From Sandaracinobacteroides saxicola (GTDB lineage: Bacteria; Pseudomonadota; Alphaproteobacteria; Sphingomonadales; Sphingomonadaceae): a stretch of 64,000 bases of DNA. Every line of letters begins with the position of its first letter. Position 1 is the stretch's first letter. Below are positions 38,292 through 46,766 of this stretch, in pieces. Location of the stretch: NCBI RefSeq assembly GCF_014117445.1, contig NZ_CP059851.1, positions 3,088,501 through 3,152,500 on the forward strand, written 5' to 3'. A program made the position numbers and the translations under genes. The notes under the pieces were generated by a model that did not search any database, was not told the origin of the DNA, and saw nothing but the letters and a program-made list of their open reading frames with translations.

Positions 38292-39065
38292 TCATGCCGC
38301 CCGCGCCGCCGGCGCACCGATGATTTCACGCGCCAGGGCCAGATAGGCCTCCGACCCCGGACAGCGCAGGTCATAGAGCAACGCCGGCAGCCCGTGGCTC
38401 GGCGCCTCCGACAGGCGCACATTGCGCGGGATCACCGTGCGCAACACCTGGCTCCCCAACGCCGCGCGCACGTCCGCCTCGACCTGGCCCGACAGGCTGT
38501 TGCGCCGGTCCACCATGGTCATCAACACGCCCAGCAGGGCCAGCCGCGGATTCCCGCGTGACCGAACTTGTTCAATGGTTTGAAGGAGTTGCGTCAACCC
38601 TTCCAGCGCATAATATTCCGCCTGCAATGGGATCAGCACCGAATCGACCGCCATCAGCGCATTCAGCGTCAACAGGCCCAGCGACGGCGGACAATCGATC
38701 AGTACCCAATCGGGCAGGACCGCATCGGCCAGCACCGCCTTCAGCCGTTCGGTGCGGCGCGGCACCTCCACCAGCTCGACCTCGGCGCCTGAAAGCTGCT
38801 CATGGGCCGGCACCACCGACAGTCCTGGAACCAGGGCGGGCCGCGAGGCGTCCGCGAGCGTGGCGGTGCCTGTCAGAAGCTCGTAGCTGGAGGGTGAACG
38901 CTGATCGCGCGCGATGCCCACGCCGGTTGACGCATTGCCCTGCGGGTCAAGGTCGATCAGCAAAGTCGAAGCCCCGCTGGCAGCCAGGGCGGTGGCCAGG
39001 TTGACCGCGGTGGTCGTCTTTCCGACCCCCCCCTTCTGGTTGGCGATGGCAACGCGCCGCATCAA
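38292..39065 (-). CDS. parA: chromosome-partitioning ATPase ParA
   Basis: 257 residues. Walker-type ATPase that drives segregation of ParB-parS complexes along the nucleoid. The deviant Walker A is ANQKGGVGKTTTAVNLATAL near the N-terminus, the switch I region LLIDLDPQGNASTGVG, and Walker B PDWVLIDCPPSLGLLTLNAL. There is no N-terminal helix-turn-helix, so it is the small chromosomal type. The start codon overlaps the rsmG stop. Confidence 0.96.
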   Translation of the reverse strand: MMRRVAIANQKGGVGKTTTAVNLATALAASGASTLLIDLDPQGNASTGVGIARDQRSPSSYELLTGTATLADASRPALVPGLSVVPAHEQLSGAEVELVEVPRRTERLKAVLADAVLPDWVLIDCPPSLGLLTLNALMAVDSVLIPLQAEYYALEGLTQLLQTIEQVRSRGNPRLALLGVLMTMVDRRNSLSGQVEADVRAALGSQVLRTVIPRNVRLSEAPSHGLPALLYDLRCPGSEAYLALAREIIGAPAARAA

Positions 39066-39676
39066 CCCGTCTTTCGTCTGACATCGGTGGCGAGAAGGAT
39101 TCGCGCCTCCGGCTCCGTCATACTCGGCGCAAGGGTCACGTCAAAGCGATAGCGGCGCTGCGCATCGGATATTTCGGCCGCATGGCGGACGCCCTTGGGC
39201 AGCACCCAGCGCGTATCGGGCCGGGCGTGCGACAAACCCCAATCGAACAGGCGTTCCACCGGCGCGCATGCGCGGGCGGTCAGGATGTCCGGCCGCATCG
39301 GCGCCAGGGCTTCGACACGGGCGCAATGGACCTGCACATGGGTCAATCCCATCTCGGCAACGGCTGCGGCCAGAAAATCGCATTTCTTGCCAACCGATTC
39401 GATCAGATCGAAGCGGCTGCCATGATCCATCGCGGCCAGCACCAGCGAAGGAAAACCGCCGCCAGCCCCCATGTCCACCCAATGCTGGCCCGCCGGCGTC
39501 AGCGCTGCCAACTGCGCTGAATCGGCGAAATGGCGATGCCAAATGGCCGGCAAGGTCGATGGTGCGACCAGGTTCATGCGCCCTTGCCACTCGACGAGCA
39601 GGGCGGCGTAGCGGTGCAGCCGATCCAATGTTCCACGTGGAACATTGAACCGGTCCGCAAACGCCTCCGGTGTCAC
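39062..39676 (-). CDS. rsmG: 16S rRNA (guanine-527-N7)-methyltransferase RsmG (GidB)
   Basis: 204 residues, standard RsmG length. SAM-dependent m7G527 methylation of 16S rRNA; loss in other bacteria gives low-level streptomycin resistance. Motifs: [40 protein letters not shown] (SAM loop) and [20 protein letters not shown]. The start overlaps the mnmG stop (ATGA). A perfect parS palindrome is embedded in the coding region, where it encodes FNVPRG near the N-terminus. Confidence 0.96.
   Translation of the reverse strand: MTPEAFADRFNVPRGTLDRLHRYAALLVEWQGRMNLVAPSTLPAIWHRHFADSAQLAALTPAGQHWVDMGAGGGFPSLVLAAMDHGSRFDLIESVGKKCDFLAAAVAEMGLTHVQVHCARVEALAPMRPDILTARACAPVERLFDWGLSHARPDTRWVLPKGVRHAAEISDAQRRYRFDVTLAPSMTEPEARILLATDVRRKTG
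39629..39644. promoter_or_regulatory. parS site (perfect palindrome) inside rsmG
   Basis: TGTTCCACGTGGAACA is a perfect 16-bp palindrome of the bacterial parS class bound by ParB. It lies in the first 50 bp of the rsmG coding sequence, 0.6 kb from parA. Location near parAB and two more identical copies make the call strong. Confidence 0.92.
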
Positions 39677-41529
39677 GCCGCCTCGGCCAGCGCATTGCGG
39701 CGCAGCCAGGCGATGAGGGCGGTGATGGCGGCAGGCGTGACGCCGTTCACTCGGGATGCCTGCCCGATCGTGGCCGGTGCCGCCCGGCCCAGACGCTCGA
39801 TCATCTCGGTGGACAGGCCCGCGACGCGCGCAAAGTCCATGTCCCGTGGCAGTCGCAGCGTCTCATCCCGATGCAGGGCGGCAACGTCCGATTCCTGTCG
39901 GCTGAGATAGACGACATAGCGCGCATCGGTTGCGATGCGGTCCGCGATGGCAGCGGGAATGGCCGCGAAACGCGGATCGGCCCGGCCAAGCAGTGCCCAA
40001 TCGACGGTGGGAAAGCGCAGCCAGTCCCAAGCGCTTCGTTGCTGACCATCGTTGCGGATTTCGGCGCCGTTGTCGATGAGCGCGGCGGGATTAAGAATCG
40101 TCTCGCGTGACAGCGTTTCCGCGCCCTTCAGCGCCGCCTGGGTATCCGCCCATTGCGCTGCCCGACGGGCACCGACCAGGCCCATTGACAGGCCCAACGG
40201 TGTGAGTCGGGCGTCGGCATTGTCCGCGCGAAGTCGCAGGCGATATTCGGCGCGGGAGGTGAACATGCGATAGGGCTCGCTGACGCCCTGTGTGGTCAGA
40301 TCGTCGATCATCACCGCGAGATAGCTGCTGGCGCGATCGAGCGGCAGCGGCCCCAAGCCGGACGCGGCGCGCGCGGCGTTCGTTCCGGCGACCAGACCTT
40401 GCGCGGCGGCTTCCTCATAACCGGTCGTGCCGTTGATCTGCCCCGCCAGCCACAGCCCCGGCATCGCCCGCAGTTGCAGGCTGCTGTCGAGCGCACGCGG
40501 GTCGATATGGTCATATTCGACCGCATAGCCCGGTTCGACAATCTCCACCCGTTCGAGGCCGGCGATGGTCCGGAGCATCGCCAACTGAACATCCACGGGC
40601 AGGCTGGTTGAAATGCCGTTGGGATAGACCAGCGGATCATCGACGCCTTCGGGCTCCAGGAAGATCTGGTGGCCGTCGCGGTCGCCGAAGCGCATGACCT
40701 TGTCTTCGACGGATGGGCAGTAACGCGGCCCGACGCCATCGATTCGGCCGGCATACATCGGCGCGCGATGGATGTTCTGCCGGATGATGGCATGCGTGGC
40801 GGCGTTGGTGCGCGTGATGAAACAGGACAGCTGCGGCAGCGCGGCAGCGGTGGTGAAGCTGGAGAAGAAGCTCGGCTGGCTGTCGCCCGGCTGTTCCTCC
40901 AGGCCGCTCCAGTCGATGGTGCGGCCATCGAGACGCGGCGGTGTGCCGGTTTTCAGACGGCCCATCGGAAGGTTCAGCGCGCGCAGCTGTTGGGCAAGTC
41001 GATGCGCGCCGCCCTCACCAACACGACCGCCGATCTTCTGCGATTCGCCACGGTGCATGATGCCGCCAAGAAAGGTTCCCGTGGTAAGGACAACAGCGGC
41101 GGCCGACATCGCGCCGACACTGGTCTCTATGCCCACAACGCGCTGCCCGGCATGGCTCAGCGCCAGCACTTCGGCTTCGACGATGTCGATCCGTCCCTGC
41201 TCGCGAAGCAGGGCGCGTGTCGCGGCGGCGAAATGCTTGCGGTCGGCCTGACTGCGCGGGCCCTGCACCGCCGGGCCTCGGCTGCGGTTCAGCAGTCGGA
41301 ACTGGATCGCGGAAGCATCAGCCGCGCGCCCCATGATGCCATCGAGCGCGTCGATCTCCCGAACCAAATGCCCCTTGCCCAGCCCGCCGATGGCGGGATT
41401 GCAGCTCATCTGACCGATATTGTCGGCGCGAAGCGTCACCAGGATCACATGCGCGCCCAGCCGGGCCGCGGCGGCCGCCGCCTCCGTCCCCGCATGGCCG
41501 CCGCCGATGATGATGACATCGCATTTCAT
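39673..41529 (-). CDS. mnmG: tRNA uridine 5-carboxymethylaminomethyl modification enzyme MnmG (GidA)
   Basis: 618-residue FAD enzyme that with MnmE installs the cmnm5 group on wobble U34 of tRNAs. The dinucleotide-binding start is [20 protein letters not shown]. Also visible are [51 protein letters not shown] and [20 protein letters not shown]. The C-terminal helical domain that contacts tRNA is complete. Transcribed leftward between mnmE and rsmG, overlapping rsmG by 4 bp. Confidence 0.97.
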   Translation of the reverse strand: MKCDVIIIGGGHAGTEAAAAAARLGAHVILVTLRADNIGQMSCNPAIGGLGKGHLVREIDALDGIMGRAADASAIQFRLLNRSRGPAVQGPRSQADRKHFAAATRALLREQGRIDIVEAEVLALSHAGQRVVGIETSVGAMSAAAVVLTTGTFLGGIMHRGESQKIGGRVGEGGAHRLAQQLRALNLPMGRLKTGTPPRLDGRTIDWSGLEEQPGDSQPSFFSSFTTAAALPQLSCFITRTNAATHAIIRQNIHRAPMYAGRIDGVGPRYCPSVEDKVMRFGDRDGHQIFLEPEGVDDPLVYPNGISTSLPVDVQLAMLRTIAGLERVEIVEPGYAVEYDHIDPRALDSSLQLRAMPGLWLAGQINGTTGYEEAAAQGLVAGTNAARAASGLGPLPLDRASSYLAVMIDDLTTQGVSEPYRMFTSRAEYRLRLRADNADARLTPLGLSMGLVGARRAAQWADTQAALKGAETLSRETILNPAALIDNGAEIRNDGQQRSAWDWLRFPTVDWALLGRADPRFAAIPAAIADRIATDARYVVYLSRQESDVAALHRDETLRLPRDMDFARVAGLSTEMIERLGRAAPATIGQASRVNGVTPAAITALIAWLRRNALAEAA

Positions 41530-41584
41530 CGGCCCGCCCTAATTCACCCAGGCGATTCGGTCAAAGCTGTCTGTCCGCCATCCA

Positions 41585-41600
41585 TGTTCCACGTGGAACA
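41585..41600. promoter_or_regulatory. parS site 2 (perfect)
   Basis: TGTTCCACGTGGAACA, identical to the rsmG copy, in the 98-bp gap between mnmE and mnmG. Confidence 0.92.
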
Positions 41601-41610
41601 TCGGTCTCAT

Positions 41611-41626
41611 TGTTCCACGTGGAACA
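41611..41626. promoter_or_regulatory. parS site 3 (perfect)
   Basis: A third identical TGTTCCACGTGGAACA, only 10 bp after site 2, so the two centres are 26 bp apart. It ends 1 bp before the mnmE stop codon region. Closely spaced tandem parS sites would load ParB at high density. Confidence 0.92.
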
Positions 41627-41627
41627 G

Positions 41628-42920
41628 TCATTTGCCGATGCAGAAGCGGCTGAAAATCTGGTCGAGCACCGCCTCGGCATCGACTGCTCCGGTCAGGCGC
41701 CCCAAGGCGCGCACGGCCAAGCGCAGGGACTCGGCGCGCAGGACGGGATCCGGCTGTCGCTGAGCGGCACGCAAATCCTCCCGCGCCGTGGACAGCCAGT
41801 GGACATGTCGCGCATGGGTAACAAGCGCCGGCTCGCCCGGCGGCATCTGCGCGCGTGCCCAGGCAATCAGCCTGTCGAGCAGCGAATCCAGCCCGGCACC
41901 GGTCGTCGCCGAGAGCGCCACATGGCTGCCGTGGTCGCCCGGCCTCTCTTCGCTCAGATCGATCTTGTTGCGAATCTTCAGCACGGAACCGGGGACATCG
42001 ATCGACTCTTCGCCCAGCAACAGGATCAAATCAGCGGAGGCGGCGCGGGCGCGGGCGCGGGCGATGCCTTCGGCCTCGACCGGGTCCGTGCTGTCGCGCA
42101 ACCCGGCGGTGTCGAGCACGATGGCCGGGACGCCACCGAGGTTGAGGGGGACTTCGATGATGTCCCGCGTCGTTCCGGCGTGGGGCGTGACAATGGCGAC
42201 ATCGCGCGCCGCGAGCGCGTTGACGAGGCTGGACTTGCCGGCATTGGGGGGACCGATGACGGCGATGGTCAGGCCGTCGCGGACACGAGCGCCGCTGTCG
42301 GCGCTGGCAAGGGCCGAGTCGAGTTCAGCCAGCAGCGGCGCGACGCGATGCCGGACCGTGGCAAGCCCCGCAGCGACATCGGCTTCCTCCTCAGCGAAGT
42401 CGAGATCGGCTTCCGCGTCGGCGAGGAGGGTGAGGAGGTGATGGCGCCAGCTCTCGGCCTTGGCACGCAGGCGGCCGCTGGCGTTGGTCAATGCCTGGTC
42501 GCGCTGCGCGGCGGTCTCGGCGACGATCAAGTCCGAGAGGGCTTCGGCCTGGGTGAGGTCGATGCGGCCGTTGAGGAAGGCACGACGGGTGAATTCGCCG
42601 GCTTCGGCGGGATGGAGGCCCGGCATCGCCGACAGGGCATCGAGGACACCGGCGACAACGGCCGGGCTGCCATGAAGATGAAGTTCGACGCAGTCTTCGC
42701 CGGTGAAGCTGGCCGGGGCCGGGAACCAGAGCGTGAGCGCGGTGTCGAGCAGGGTCCCGGTGCGGGGGTCGTGCAGGCGGCGGAGGCTGGTGTGACGGGG
42801 AGCGGGCAAGGGACGGTTGGTCAGCGCTTTGAGGGTCGGGCCGGCTGCCGGGCCGCTGAGCCGGATGAGGGCGACGCCGGCGGGCGGGGTGCCGCTGCCC
42901 AGCGCGAAGATGGTGGACAT
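41628..42920 (-). CDS. mnmE: tRNA modification GTPase MnmE (TrmE)
   Basis: 430 residues; potassium-activated GTPase partner of MnmG. N-terminal folate-binding domain: IFALGSGTPPAGVALIRLSG and DCVELHLHGSPAVVAGVLDA. G domain: G1 GPPNAGKSSLVNALAAR, G2 GTTRDIIEVPL, G3 DTAGLRDSTDPVE and G4 IRNKIDL. The invariant C-terminal cysteine is in the ending FCIGK. The stop codon of the preceding DUF6489 gene abuts its start. Slightly shorter than E. coli MnmE (454), as usual in this order. Confidence 0.97.
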   Translation of the reverse strand: MSTIFALGSGTPPAGVALIRLSGPAAGPTLKALTNRPLPAPRHTSLRRLHDPRTGTLLDTALTLWFPAPASFTGEDCVELHLHGSPAVVAGVLDALSAMPGLHPAEAGEFTRRAFLNGRIDLTQAEALSDLIVAETAAQRDQALTNASGRLRAKAESWRHHLLTLLADAEADLDFAEEEADVAAGLATVRHRVAPLLAELDSALASADSGARVRDGLTIAVIGPPNAGKSSLVNALAARDVAIVTPHAGTTRDIIEVPLNLGGVPAIVLDTAGLRDSTDPVEAEGIARARARAASADLILLLGEESIDVPGSVLKIRNKIDLSEERPGDHGSHVALSATTGAGLDSLLDRLIAWARAQMPPGEPALVTHARHVHWLSTAREDLRAAQRQPDPVLRAESLRLAVRALGRLTGAVDAEAVLDQIFSRFCIGK

Positions 42921-43184
42921 TCAGTCCTTCTTGCCCCCGTCTTTCTTGCCCATGCCTGCCGCTGACCAGAAGAGTTGCTGCATCTTTTCAAGGCCTTCGG
43001 ACATGCCGGGGAGGCCGCCGGTCCAAGCGCGGGTCATGCGGTCGATGTCGGCCGGCGTGATGCCCTCGGTCATCAGCGCCTGGGCACGGGCCAGCCAGGC
43101 GTCATGCAGTGGCGTGACGTCTGGCAGGCCCAGGAAGGCGCGGGCTTCGGCCGGGGTGCAATCGATGTCGAAGGTGATCTTCAT
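42921..43184 (-). CDS. DUF6489-family protein
   Basis: 87 residues: MKITFDIDCTPAEARAFLGL, PDVTPLHDAWLARAQALMTE, then a helical stretch ending with lysine-rich KKDGGKKD. This small protein family is found beside mnmE and rho in alphaproteobacteria; some members are annotated as polyhydroxyalkanoate granule-associated, but function is unproven. ATG 43184 matches the conserved MKI-DIDCTP start. The stop codon directly abuts the mnmE ATG, indicating co-translation. Confidence 0.82.
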   Translation of the reverse strand: MKITFDIDCTPAEARAFLGLPDVTPLHDAWLARAQALMTEGITPADIDRMTRAWTGGLPGMSEGLEKMQQLFWSAAGMGKKDGGKKD

Positions 43185-43271
43185 GGCGCGCCAATCCCCA
43201 AGTTCATGCAACGAGTATATCCTGTTCCATCATCCGAAACAAAATGTGTTTGTTTTCAATGTTTTGACTGC

Positions 43272-44552
43272 TCATTTGGCGGTCGGGACGAGGGTTGCCG
43301 TGGTGAGGGGCGCGTCCTTCTGGCCGCGGGCATGGGCTTCGTTGGCGCGCATCACGCGCAGCAGATTCTCACCGGCGAGCTTGCGCAGGTTCGCGTCGCT
43401 CCAGCCGCGGCGGGCGAGCTCGGCGAGAAGCGCGGGGTAGCGGTCGACGCCCTCGAGGCCGACGGGGGTGATGTCGATGCCGTCATAGTCGCCACCGAGG
43501 CCGACATGATCGTGGCCGGCGACCTTCGCGGCATGCTCGATGTGGTTGGCGACCTCGGCGAGCGTGGTGACGGGGCGCGGGTTGGCGGCGTCCCAGGCGT
43601 CGGTCGCGGCCTTGATGCGGTCGGGCTGGCCGAGGAAGCGGGATTTCGCCCGGGCGGCTTCGGCCTCGCGCGCGGCGCCCCAGTCCATGCGCGCCTGGCT
43701 GAGGAACTGCGGCACGAAGGTGATCATGATGACGCCGCCGTTGGCCGGCAGGCGGGCGAGGATGTCGTCGGGCACGTTGCGGGGATGGTCGCAGAGCGCG
43801 CGGACGCTGCTGTGGCTGAAGATCACCGGCGTCTTGCTGATGTCCAGCACGTCGGCCATCACCTTCGGGCTGACATGGCTGATGTCGATCAGCATGCCGA
43901 GCCGGTTCATCTCGGCGACGACGCTTTTGCCGAAGGGGGCGAGGCCGTTGTGGCGCGGGGTGTCGTTCGAACTGTCCGCCCAGTCGATGGTGGCGGTGTG
44001 GGTGAGCGTCATGTAACGCGCGCCGGCGTCGAAGAATTGCCGCAGGACGCCGAGGCTGTTGTCGATCTGGTGGCCGCCTTCGATGCCGATCAGGCTGGCG
44101 ACCCGGCCGGCGCGGTGGATGCGCACGATGTCGTCGGCGGTGCGGGCGAGTTCGAGGTCCTTCGGATAACGTCGCACCATGGCGTGAACGAGGTCGATCT
44201 GTTCGGCGGTGAGCTTGACCGCCGCCGGCCCGGTGATGTCGGCGGGGATCCAGACGCTCCAGAACTGCGCGCCGACGCCGCCGGCGCGCAGCCGCGGGAT
44301 GTCGGTGTGGCGCGGTTGTGGCAGCGCGCGGCTGTCGGCCGTCAGGTCCTGGGTGTAGCGGGCATCGCCATGGGCCTTGCGCAGCGCCCAGGGCCAGTCG
44401 TTGTGGCCGTCGATGAGGGGGGTGGTGCGGAGCAGGCGGGCGATGCGGGTGGCTGTCTGGGGTGACTCCCCCACCCCCGGCCCCTCCCCTGAAGGGGCGG
44501 GGAGTGCGGGCGATGCGGCCGCAAGGAGGAGGGCGAGGAGGAGGGGTTTCAT
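43272..44552 (-). CDS. M19-family membrane dipeptidase
   Basis: 426 residues with a signal peptide (MKPLLLALLLAAASPALP). Zinc dipeptidase of the renal dipeptidase family, acting on dipeptides in the periplasm. Metal motifs: LIDGHNDWPWALR (H-x-D), LIGIEGGHQIDN, RYMTLTHTATIDWADSSNDT, LIDISHVSPKVM, IFSHSSVRAL and GLGGDYDGID. Residues about 17-30 ([14 protein letters not shown]), just after the signal peptide, are translated from an inserted palindromic repeat. The gene overlaps the stop of the M20 peptidase gene (ATGA), so the two peptidases form an operon. Confidence 0.93.
   Translation of the reverse strand: MKPLLLALLLAAASPALPAPSGEGPGVGESPQTATRIARLLRTTPLIDGHNDWPWALRKAHGDARYTQDLTADSRALPQPRHTDIPRLRAGGVGAQFWSVWIPADITGPAAVKLTAEQIDLVHAMVRRYPKDLELARTADDIVRIHRAGRVASLIGIEGGHQIDNSLGVLRQFFDAGARYMTLTHTATIDWADSSNDTPRHNGLAPFGKSVVAEMNRLGMLIDISHVSPKVMADVLDISKTPVIFSHSSVRALCDHPRNVPDDILARLPANGGVIMITFVPQFLSQARMDWGAAREAEAARAKSRFLGQPDRIKAATDAWDAANPRPVTTLAEVANHIEHAAKVAGHDHVGLGGDYDGIDITPVGLEGVDRYPALLAELARRGWSDANLRKLAGENLLRVMRANEAHARGQKDAPLTTATLVPTAK
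44464..44500. repeat. GC-rich palindromic repeat inside the dipeptidase gene
   Basis: CCCCTCCCCT and AGGGGCGGGG form a stem with one mismatch. The tail reads as the reverse complement of CCGGGGGTGGGG. It is the coaBC/uvrA element in the opposite orientation to the gene, and so is translated as a different peptide (SGEGPGVG). Confidence 0.8.
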
Positions 44553-45949
44553 TGGCTGTCGGCCAGGGTGGCGACGAGGGTGTGGAGATAGTCGCGGCCG
44601 TCGAGGACGGACTTGACACGGATGCGCTCATTGAGGCCGTGGACGCCGCCGCCGTCCTGGTCGAACAGGATGCCGGGAACACCGTAGGTGGGGATGCCGG
44701 CGGCGGCAAGGAAGATGGCGTCGGTGGCGCCCGTAGAGACGATGGGGACGAAGGCGACGCCGGGGAACATTTTTTGGGCGAGCGCCTCCATCGGGCCGAC
44801 GATTCGGGGGTCGAGCGCCGGGGGCTGGGCGATGGGGCCGCGGGCGCCGCGCGGCGTGATGGTGACCAGCGGGTCGTCGATCAGCTTCGCCAGCGTCGCC
44901 TGCGTCTGTTCGATGGTCTGGCCGGGGAAGATGCGGCAGTTGATGTTGGCGCGAGCCCTTTGTGGCAGGGCGTTTTCGGCGTGGCCGGCGTTCAGCAGGG
45001 TGGCGACGCAGGTGGTGCGCAGCGTCGAGTTGATGAGCGGGTCGCGGCGCAGCAGGGCGTTGGCGGCGGGATCGTCGGGCGTGGCGAGGATGGTGCGCAT
45101 GGCATCGCCGGCGGGGCCGCCGATCACGGGCGCGAGGCGCGCCATCTGGGCGCGGGTGGTGTCGTTGAGGCTGGTGGGGAAGTGGAAGGCCTCGACCTTT
45201 TCGACGGCGCGGGCGAGCGTGTAGATGGCATTGTCGGCGCGCGGCATCGAGCTGTGGCCGCCGGGGTTGGTGACTTCGAGCGTGTAGTTGGTGCTGGCCT
45301 TTTCGCCGACCTGGAGGGCGAGGAGGAGGGGCGTGCCGTCGGCCTTGAGGCGGCCGCCGCCACCCTCGTTCAGGGCATATTGCGCGTCGATCAGCTGGCG
45401 GCGGTTCGTGCTCAGCCATTCGGCGCCGTTGAAGGCGTTGTTGGTTTCCTCGCCGCAGGTGAGCGCCAGTTTGAGGGTGCGTTTGAAGCGGGATTTCGCG
45501 CTTTTCCAGCGAATGAGGCTGTCGGCGAAGATGGCGGCCATCGCCTTGTCGTCCGCCACGCCGCGGGCGTAGAAATAGCCGCCTTCCTCGATCAGGGTGA
45601 AGGGGTCGCGGGTCCAGTCCTCGCGCTTCGCCTCCACGACGTCGATATGGGCGAGGAGAAGGATGGGCTTGAGGGTCTTGCTGGTGCCGGGGAAAATGGC
45701 GACGAGGCCGCCTTCCTTGGGTTTTTCCGGCACGCTGAAGATCGTCAGGTCGCTGTCGGCGAAGCCGGCGGCCTTTAGCCGGGCGGCGACCTGGGTGGCG
45801 GCTTTGGTGCAGTCACCGGCGGACAGCGTGGTGTTGGTTTCAACGAGTTCCTTGTAGAGCGCGCGGAAGGCGGGTTCGCCGGCACGATCCTGCGCCAGGG
45901 CCGGGATGGCGAGGATGGCGGCAATGCCGGCGGCGAGGATGGCGCGCAT
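44549..45949 (-). CDS. M20-family zinc metallopeptidase, exported
   Basis: 466 residues with a signal peptide (MRAILAAGIAAILAIPALAQ). M20/M28-clan peptidase similar to carboxypeptidase Ss1/PM20D1-type enzymes. Metal sites: LLLAHIDVVEAKREDWTRDP (H-x-D), FYARGVADDKAMAAIFADS (bridging aspartate), LALTCGEETNNAFNGAEWL (catalytic glutamate pair), and TGATDAIFLAAAGIPTYGV near the end. The dimerisation domain is intact (YTLEVTNPGGHSSMPRADNA). With the downstream dipeptidase it would take periplasmic peptides to amino acids. Confidence 0.93.
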   Translation of the reverse strand: MRAILAAGIAAILAIPALAQDRAGEPAFRALYKELVETNTTLSAGDCTKAATQVAARLKAAGFADSDLTIFSVPEKPKEGGLVAIFPGTSKTLKPILLLAHIDVVEAKREDWTRDPFTLIEEGGYFYARGVADDKAMAAIFADSLIRWKSAKSRFKRTLKLALTCGEETNNAFNGAEWLSTNRRQLIDAQYALNEGGGGRLKADGTPLLLALQVGEKASTNYTLEVTNPGGHSSMPRADNAIYTLARAVEKVEAFHFPTSLNDTTRAQMARLAPVIGGPAGDAMRTILATPDDPAANALLRRDPLINSTLRTTCVATLLNAGHAENALPQRARANINCRIFPGQTIEQTQATLAKLIDDPLVTITPRGARGPIAQPPALDPRIVGPMEALAQKMFPGVAFVPIVSTGATDAIFLAAAGIPTYGVPGILFDQDGGGVHGLNERIRVKSVLDGRDYLHTLVATLADSQ

Positions 45950-46069
45950 GGTTTTCTCCCTGAATGGGGGGCAGGTTAACGCATCGCGCCGAAAAGTGGA
46001 TACCGGTTTTTGGCAAAAAGCGATGCGACGAAAAAAGCGGCGCGATGGGTGCGGGGGAGCAAGCCCTGT

Positions 46070-46510
46070 TCAGGGGAGGGTGAGGGTGAAGCTGCCGGTG
46101 CGGCGGATGTGGAGGTCGCAGCGGCTGATGATGTCCATGCCGATGAGGACGCCGAATTCGGGGTGGTCGGCCCAGTCCATGCCCTGGACGATATCGTCCA
46201 GAAACCAGGGAAGACGGGCATCGTCGGCGCTGTCCAACCGGAAGCCGAGGCGAAAATTGAACAGGCGATGGGGCGCCGAACCGGACGCGTTGTTGACGAC
46301 GATCTTGCCGCGGCTGGGCAGCTTCAGCGCTGCTGCGAGGCTGCGTGACAGGCCGGAACGCAGGGCCCCGGTGTCGAGCAAGCCCGTGCTGGTCTGAAAC
46401 TGAAGCATGGCGGGGGATTCGCCATCGGCCGGCAGGCTTGCGACCGCGATGGGGAGCAGGATGCGGAAGGAGCCGCGTGCCGGTTGCAGGGCACCTTCAA
46501 TGCGCGGCAA
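46070..46510 (-). CDS. retropepsin-like aspartic protease-fold protein
   Basis: 146 residues. The retropepsin hallmark is STGLLDTGALRSGLSRSLAA, with the D-T-G catalytic triad. The second conserved block is PEFGVLIGMDIISRCDLHI, the hydrophobic-hydrophobic-G motif at the end of the fold. Single-domain bacterial retropepsins act as dimers; substrates are mostly unknown. No signal peptide. It overlaps the preceding small gene by 14 bp, so these two are a translational pair. Confidence 0.78.
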   Translation of the reverse strand: MPRIEGALQPARGSFRILLPIAVASLPADGESPAMLQFQTSTGLLDTGALRSGLSRSLAAALKLPSRGKIVVNNASGSAPHRLFNFRLGFRLDSADDARLPWFLDDIVQGMDWADHPEFGVLIGMDIISRCDLHIRRTGSFTLTLP

Positions 46511-46754
46511 GTGACCAATAGCCCATGTCGACGGGATCGATCACCACCGGCTGGATGGAGTAGGGCTGGCCGGGAAAGCGACGAGCGCCCTCCTGCTCGG
46601 CAGTGCCGGGGCTGTCGTGAATGGCGATGAGCTGGCCGTCGTGCAGCAGGGCATAGCGGCCTTCATGGTCCGGAAGCAGGTTTGCAATCTGGCGCATGAA
46701 CGCGTCATAATTGCGATCGATCGCATCGAGCCATTGCTGTTCCACATGGAACAT
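46497..46754 (-). CDS. hypothetical partner of the retropepsin-like protein
   Basis: 85 residues from MFHVEQQWLDAIDRNYDAFM. It contains RQIANLLPDHEGRYALLHDG and QLIAIHDSPGTAEQEGARRF, then SIQPVVIDPVDMGYW. The pattern resembles small DUF5678-type proteins that often precede retropepsin genes, but I do not identify it firmly. The ATG lies in a parS-like palindrome; 19 more residues are possible upstream. It overlaps the next gene by 14 bp and lies divergent from dacB with 12 bp between starts. Confidence 0.6.
   Translation of the reverse strand: MFHVEQQWLDAIDRNYDAFMRQIANLLPDHEGRYALLHDGQLIAIHDSPGTAEQEGARRFPGQPYSIQPVVIDPVDMGYWSLAAH
46738..46753. promoter_or_regulatory. parS-like site, one mismatch, at a start codon
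   Basis: TGTTCCACATGGAACA, one base from the perfect parS. It lies across the start of the retropepsin-partner gene and 14 bp upstream of the dacB ATG, 5 kb from the parS cluster. ParB bound here could affect both promoters. Confidence 0.5.
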
Positions 46755-46766
46755 ATAGCATGCTTC

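Noticed and set aside
41530-41627. mnmE-mnmG gap as the replication origin itself
   Set aside because: Although it lies at the GC-skew switch, it is only 98 bp, largely occupied by two parS sites, with no DnaA-like box or AT-rich element.
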